Origin: Rhodospirillales bacterium
GTDB taxonomy: Bacteria; Pseudomonadota; Alphaproteobacteria; Geminicoccales; Geminicoccaceae
Assembly (NCBI GenBank): GCA_007131045.1
Contig: SLRI01000429.1
Location: 1-7,567 of the forward strand
Direction: 5' to 3'
DNA: 7,567 bases
The translations under genes were made by a program, and so were the position numbers. The notes beneath the pieces are model-generated. The model had not been told where the DNA came from. It searched no databases and saw nothing but the letters and a program-made list of their open reading frames with translations. Each line of letters starts with the position of its first letter. The first letter of the stretch is position 1. Below are positions 5,197 through 7,567 of the stretch, one piece after another.

Positions 5197-6591
5197 TCAG
5201 TCGGCCGGGCCGATCATTTTCTCCGGCCGGACCAGCGCATCGAACTCGGCCTCGTCGAGCAGCCCGAGGGACAGCGCCGCAGACTTCAGCGTCGTGCCCT
5301 CGGCATGCGCCTTCTTGGCCACCTTGGCGGCATTGTCGTAGCCGATCTTCGGGTTGAGCGAGGTCACCAGCATCAGGCTCTCGTGGAGCAGCTTCTCGAT
5401 CCGCTCGCGGTCCGCCTCGATCCCAACGACGCAGTTGTCGGCGAAGCTGACGCAGGCATCGGCGAGCAGCCGGGTCGACTGCAGGACGTTGTAGATGATC
5501 ACGGGTTTGAAGACGTTGAGCTCGAAATGGCCGTTCGAGCCGCCGACGGTGACCGCCACGTGGTTGCCCATGACCTGGGCGCAGACCTGGGTCATCGCCT
5601 CGCACTGGGTCGGGTTGACCTTGCCCGGCATGATCGATGAGCCGGGCTCGTTCTCCGGCAATTTCAGCTCGCCGAGGCCGCAGCGGGGGCCGGAGCCCAA
5701 GAGCCGGATGTCGTTGGCGATCTTCATCAGGCTCACCGCCACGGTGTTCAGCGCACCCGAGAGCTCGACCAGCGCATCGTGAGCGGCCAGAGCCTCGAAC
5801 TTGTTGGGTGCCGTCTCGAAGGGCAGGCCGGTGATCCGCGCCACCGCCTCGGCGAAGGCGGAATCGAAGCCCTTCTTACTGTTCAGCCCAGTGCCGACCG
5901 CGGTGCCGCCCTGCGCCAGCTGGCGGACCCGGGGCAGGGTCGCCTCGATCCGGGCGATGCCGTAGGTCAACTGCTGCACGTAGCCGCCGAGCTCCTGACC
6001 GAGGGTCAAGGGTGTGGCGTCCTGCAGGTGGGTACGGCCGATCTTGATGATGTCTGCAAAAGCGTCGGCCTTGGCGGCGAGCGCCTGCTGCAGATGCCCG
6101 AGCGCCGGCAAGAGGCGATGATGGACCTCCTCGCAGGCGGCGATGTGCATCGCGGTCGGGAAGGTGTCGTTGGAGGACTGGCCGCGATTGACGTGGTCGT
6201 TGGGGTGGACCAGCGCCTTCTGGCCGCGCTCGCCGCCCAAGAGCTCGGTGGCGCGATTGGCGATCACCTCGTTCGCATTCATGTTGGACTGGGTGCCGGA
6301 GCCGGTCTGCCAGACGACGAGCGGGAATTCGTCGTCGAGTTCGCCGGCGATCACCTCGTCTGCGGCCTCGATCACCGCATCGGCGATTTTTGCGTCGAGC
6401 GAGCCCTGCGCCTTGTTGACCTCGGCCGCAGCCCGCTTGACCACACCCAAGGCCCGGACCAGCGGCAGCGGCATCTTCTCGCCGCCGATCTTGAAATTCT
6501 GCAGGCTGCGCTGGGTCTGGGCCCCCCAGTAGCGCCTGGCCTCGACCTCGATCGGCCCGAACGTGTCCGTCTCGATCCTGACGTCAGCCAT
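5197..6591 (-). CDS. fumC: Class II fumarate hydratase (fumarase C)
   Basis: FumC is the iron-independent homotetrameric fumarase that interconverts fumarate and L-malate in the TCA cycle, in the cytoplasm. The 464-residue product (E. coli FumC 467) shows all superfamily regions: TGSGTQSNMNANEVIANRA (96-114), HPNDHVNRGQSSNDTFPTAM (129-148), GRTHLQDATPLTLGQE (185-200) with catalytic His 188, GGTAVGTGLN (228-237) and the signature GSSIMPGKVNP (317-327) with the catalytic Ser 318. His and Ser fall at the same numbers as in E. coli FumC. The C-terminus contains LNPKIGYDNAAKVAKKA. The start is ATG at 6589-6591, preceded by AAGGGGGAA with seven bases spacing; upstream in-frame codons are ignored for that reason. 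It lies 97 bases after sspB on the same strand. A TTGACA hexamer (6650-6655) in that gap has no good -10 partner. The gene looks intact. Confidence 0.98.
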   Translation of the reverse strand: MADVRIETDTFGPIEVEARRYWGAQTQRSLQNFKIGGEKMPLPLVRALGVVKRAAAEVNKAQGSLDAKIADAVIEAADEVIAGELDDEFPLVVWQTGSGTQSNMNANEVIANRATELLGGERGQKALVHPNDHVNRGQSSNDTFPTAMHIAACEEVHHRLLPALGHLQQALAAKADAFADIIKIGRTHLQDATPLTLGQELGGYVQQLTYGIARIEATLPRVRQLAQGGTAVGTGLNSKKGFDSAFAEAVARITGLPFETAPNKFEALAAHDALVELSGALNTVAVSLMKIANDIRLLGSGPRCGLGELKLPENEPGSSIMPGKVNPTQCEAMTQVCAQVMGNHVAVTVGGSNGHFELNVFKPVIIYNVLQSTRLLADACVSFADNCVVGIEADRERIEKLLHESLMLVTSLNPKIGYDNAAKVAKKAHAEGTTLKSAALSLGLLDEAEFDALVRPEKMIGPAD

Positions 6592-6688
6592 CGACGTTCC
6601 CCCTTTTCGCACCATCCTGATCGGGCGGGATGGCTGGTGGAACGGTGCCTGTCAACCGGACGCGCTGCCGCGCGGCACGGCTCGGGAG

Positions 6689-7204
6689 CTATTTCTTGCG
6701 GAACCGGTCGAGGGTCACGATCTCCGCGCCGTCGCCGTTTTCGCTCGCGTTCTTCGAGCTATCGGTGTCTTGCACCGGTCGTGGCTTGGCCCCGGTCTTG
6801 GCACCGAGCGGCAACGCCGACGGTTCGCCGGGATCGGTGGCGGTCTCGTGGCCGAGCGTGAACTGCAGGCCGAACTCGACGCCCGGGTCGGCGAAGACAC
6901 GCAACGCCTCGAAAGGCACGATCAGCCGCTCGGGCTGGTCGTTGAAGCTCAAGGTCACGCCGAAGCCATCGTCGCCCACCTCGAGGTCCCAGAACTGATG
7001 TTGCAGGACAATGGTCATCTCGGACGGATAGCGTGCTCTGAGGTAATCGGGAATCTCGACGCCCGGGTGATCGGTGCGGAACGTGACGTAGAAATGGTGG
7101 GGGGGTGGCACGTCACCGGCAGCGAACTGCCGCAACACGTCGCGCACGACGGTCCGCAACGCCGCCTCGACCAACTGCCCGTAATCGATTCGCTGCCGCC
7201 GCAT
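6689..7204 (-). CDS. sspB: Alphaproteobacterial SspB, ClpXP adaptor for ssrA-tagged proteins
   Basis: SspB dimers bind the ssrA degradation tag on rescued polypeptides and tether them to ClpX, speeding proteolysis by ClpXP. The 171-residue product has the alphaproteobacterial form: helix IDYGQLVEAALRTVVRDVLR (6-25), a beta-rich binding domain with PPHHFYVTFRT (34-44), GVEIPDYLRARYPSEMTIVLQHQFWDLEV (48-76), FGVTLSFNDQPERLIVPFEAL (81-101), FADPGVEFGLQF (104-115), and then a disordered linker rich in Ala/Pro/Asp/Ser (about 117-160). It ends in IVTLDRFRKK, matching the short ClpX-docking tail of the family. I chose ATG at 7202-7204 because it fits the family N-terminus and has GAAGG about five bases upstream; an open frame extends upstream to 7303 but looks non-coding. 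The tmRNA that encodes the tag is immediately upstream on the same strand. Confidence 0.93.
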   Translation of the reverse strand: MRRQRIDYGQLVEAALRTVVRDVLRQFAAGDVPPPHHFYVTFRTDHPGVEIPDYLRARYPSEMTIVLQHQFWDLEVGDDGFGVTLSFNDQPERLIVPFEALRVFADPGVEFGLQFTLGHETATDPGEPSALPLGAKTGAKPRPVQDTDSSKNASENGDGAEIVTLDRFRKK

Positions 7205-7301
7205 ATGGCCTTCATCGCCTTCGGGCACCTGCCCGGTGCCGCGGTTGATCGAAACCGAGCCGAGATCTCGCCGATCGGCGCCGAACCGGGTTCGTGGGAG
7301 C

Positions 7302-7329
7302 ACGATAGTCGGCTGGAGGAAATGTGCAA
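7302..7329 (-). promoter_or_regulatory. Candidate sigma-70-type promoter for sspB
   Basis: On the minus strand TTGCAC (7324-7329) and TATCGT (7302-7307) are separated by 16 bases, directly after the last tmRNA hairpin and about 100 bases before the sspB start. Each hexamer departs from consensus, so this is a suggestion only; sspB could also be read from the ssrA transcript. Confidence 0.3.
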
Positions 7330-7332
7330 GAT

Positions 7333-7425
7333 GGGGGGCTTCTGTTGCCCGGCGCCCCCCGGGCCGCGCCAGAGAGCCGAAGCTCCCTGGACTTTTCGGC
7401 AGGATTCTGTTGCCCGGCCCCTGCC
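7333..7425 (-). repeat. Two tmRNA stem-loops sharing an identical 14-base loop
   Basis: On the minus strand the 14-mer GCCGGGCAACAGAA occurs twice (7418-7405 and 7353-7340). Each copy is enclosed by a different stem: GGCAGG/CCTGCC (7425-7420 with 7403-7398), and GGGGGGC/GCCCCCC turned round the second copy (7360-7354 with 7339-7333). A UUCG-capped 9-bp hairpin (7390-7369) sits between them. Identical loops on unrelated stems argue for a functional RNA motif, probably pseudoknot elements of the tmRNA. Confidence 0.6.
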
Positions 7426-7444
7426 AGCCGCGCTTACCTAAAGA

Positions 7445-7477
7445 TTAGGCAGCGAGAGCCATACGGTTGTCGTTGGC
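7445..7477 (-). other. ssrA tag reading frame (ANDNRMALAA plus stop)
   Basis: Ten sense codons and TAA within the tmRNA. With the tRNA-delivered Ala the tag is AANDNRMALAA, 11 residues, the same length as E. coli AANDENYALAA. The AANDN start corresponds to the part that SspB proteins contact in characterised systems, and the terminal ALAA corresponds to the ClpX recognition end. The resume codon GCC follows ACAAGT, resembling the E. coli context AATAGTC-GCA. Confidence 0.9.
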
Positions 7478-7567
7478 ACTTGTCATGATGGTCCGATAAC
7501 GGCGGTACCATGCCGGGCAAAAACCACCCCTTTACCACGCTCGTCGAGCCTATGTCGCCCCCAGGGA

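Larger units (their letters stand above)
7330..7567 (-). ncRNA. ssrA: tmRNA (ssrA), coding half of a permuted two-piece-type gene, partial
   Basis: tmRNA rescues stalled ribosomes and appends a degradation tag. On the minus strand the sequence starts at GGGGGCGACATAGGCTCGACG (7562 downward), the tmRNA 5' acceptor and D-like segment (compare E. coli GGGGCTGATTCTGGATTCGACG). A hairpin follows (ATGGT/ACCAT arms at 7507-7511 and 7488-7492), then the resume codon. The tag frame is GCC AAC GAC AAC CGT ATG GCT CTC GCT GCC TAA (7477-7445), giving A from the tRNA plus ANDNRMALAA. Downstream are three stem-loops: 7425-7398, 7390-7369 (CCAGGGAGC-UUCG-GCUCUCUGG) and 7360-7333. No T-arm or CCA-type end follows in this direction, so the molecule is not one-piece. 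This fits the alphaproteobacterial permuted gene, whose acceptor half and intervening segment precede the coding half and so lie beyond 7567. The exact 3' end near 7330 is estimated. Confidence 0.9.

Noticed and set aside
6624..6655. TTGACA (minus strand, 6650-6655) as the -35 of a fumC promoter
   Set aside because: The hexamer is perfect, but at 16-18 bases distance there is only GC-rich sequence (CATCCC/ATCCCG), with no credible -10.
6666..6677. Palindrome tgccgcgcggca between sspB and fumC
   Set aside because: It is a short, very GC-rich self-complement with no loop and no T-run. Such palindromes are common by chance in this base composition.
5779..6861. A 360-codon open frame on the plus strand
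   Set aside because: It lies opposite fumC and the 3' part of sspB, both well supported. The protein has low-complexity composition and no motif.
7080..7110. Minus-strand CCACCCCCCCACCA-like stretch as a tmRNA 3' acceptor end
   Set aside because: It is inside the sspB coding sequence (Pro-Pro-Pro-His-His) and has no T-arm before it, so a one-piece tmRNA ending here is not supported.
7205..7303. N-terminal extension of SspB from an upstream start at 7303
   Set aside because: The added 33 residues do not resemble the family. ATG at 7202-7204 has a good ribosome-binding site and gives the usual N-terminus.
6563..7441. A 292-codon open frame on the plus strand over sspB and the tmRNA
   Set aside because: It is antisense to sspB and runs into the tmRNA gene; no domain is recognisable.
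1..7567. CRISPR array, tRNA or rRNA genes, restriction-modification or toxin-antitoxin system
   Set aside because: I saw no regular spaced repeats, no tRNA cloverleaf apart from the tmRNA part and no rRNA sequence. The nuclease-like gene has no methylase or antitoxin-like partner.

Overview
The window looks like chromosomal DNA of a GC-rich alphaproteobacterium, probably a Rhodospirillales-like lineage. The evidence is a permuted, two-piece-type tmRNA gene, an alphaproteobacterial SspB ending in a LDxFRKK-type tail, class II fumarase and System I cytochrome c maturation genes. The lineage is inferred from family resemblance, not from a database search. Every recognisable intact gene lies on the minus strand; the only plus-strand coding trace is a decayed transposase fragment.

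Reading along the minus strand from the right edge, the first feature is the tag-encoding half of the tmRNA gene ssrA (7567 to about 7330). Its tag reads A+ANDNRMALAA. The acceptor half (T-arm and CCA end) is not in the window and should lie beyond position 7567. Next is sspB (7204-6689), the adaptor that hands ssrA-tagged proteins to ClpXP, so the tag and its reader are neighbours. Then come fumC (6591-5197), a small Cys-rich exported protein (5125-4784), and a PGN_0703-like putative nuclease whose E-x-K residues appear to be lost (4582-3758). A phenylacetate-CoA-ligase-like adenylate-forming protein (3663-2680) lacks its C-terminal subdomain. ccmA and ccmB (2676-1340) encode the ATPase and a membrane subunit of the CcmABCD haem-handling complex.

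The left 1.3 kb looks like accessory DNA. ccmC does not follow ccmB. Instead there is unrecognised sequence, a frameshifted remnant of an IS3-type OrfA transposase on the plus strand (about 1059-1213), a long imperfect inverted repeat (938-999) and an AT-richer stretch (about 735-900). At the left edge is the start of a secreted DUF4082-domain protein (610 to beyond position 1), which has less GC-biased codon use than its neighbours.

Functionally the right half is housekeeping: ribosome rescue, tagged-protein proteolysis and the TCA cycle. The left half carries signs of rearrangement on both sides of ccmAB: a truncated ligase directly upstream, and a missing ccmC with transposase debris downstream. 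I see no clear new multi-gene system. The most interesting items are the ssrA-sspB linkage, the repeated loop in the tmRNA, the two proteins that appear to have lost catalytic elements, and the ccm breakpoint.
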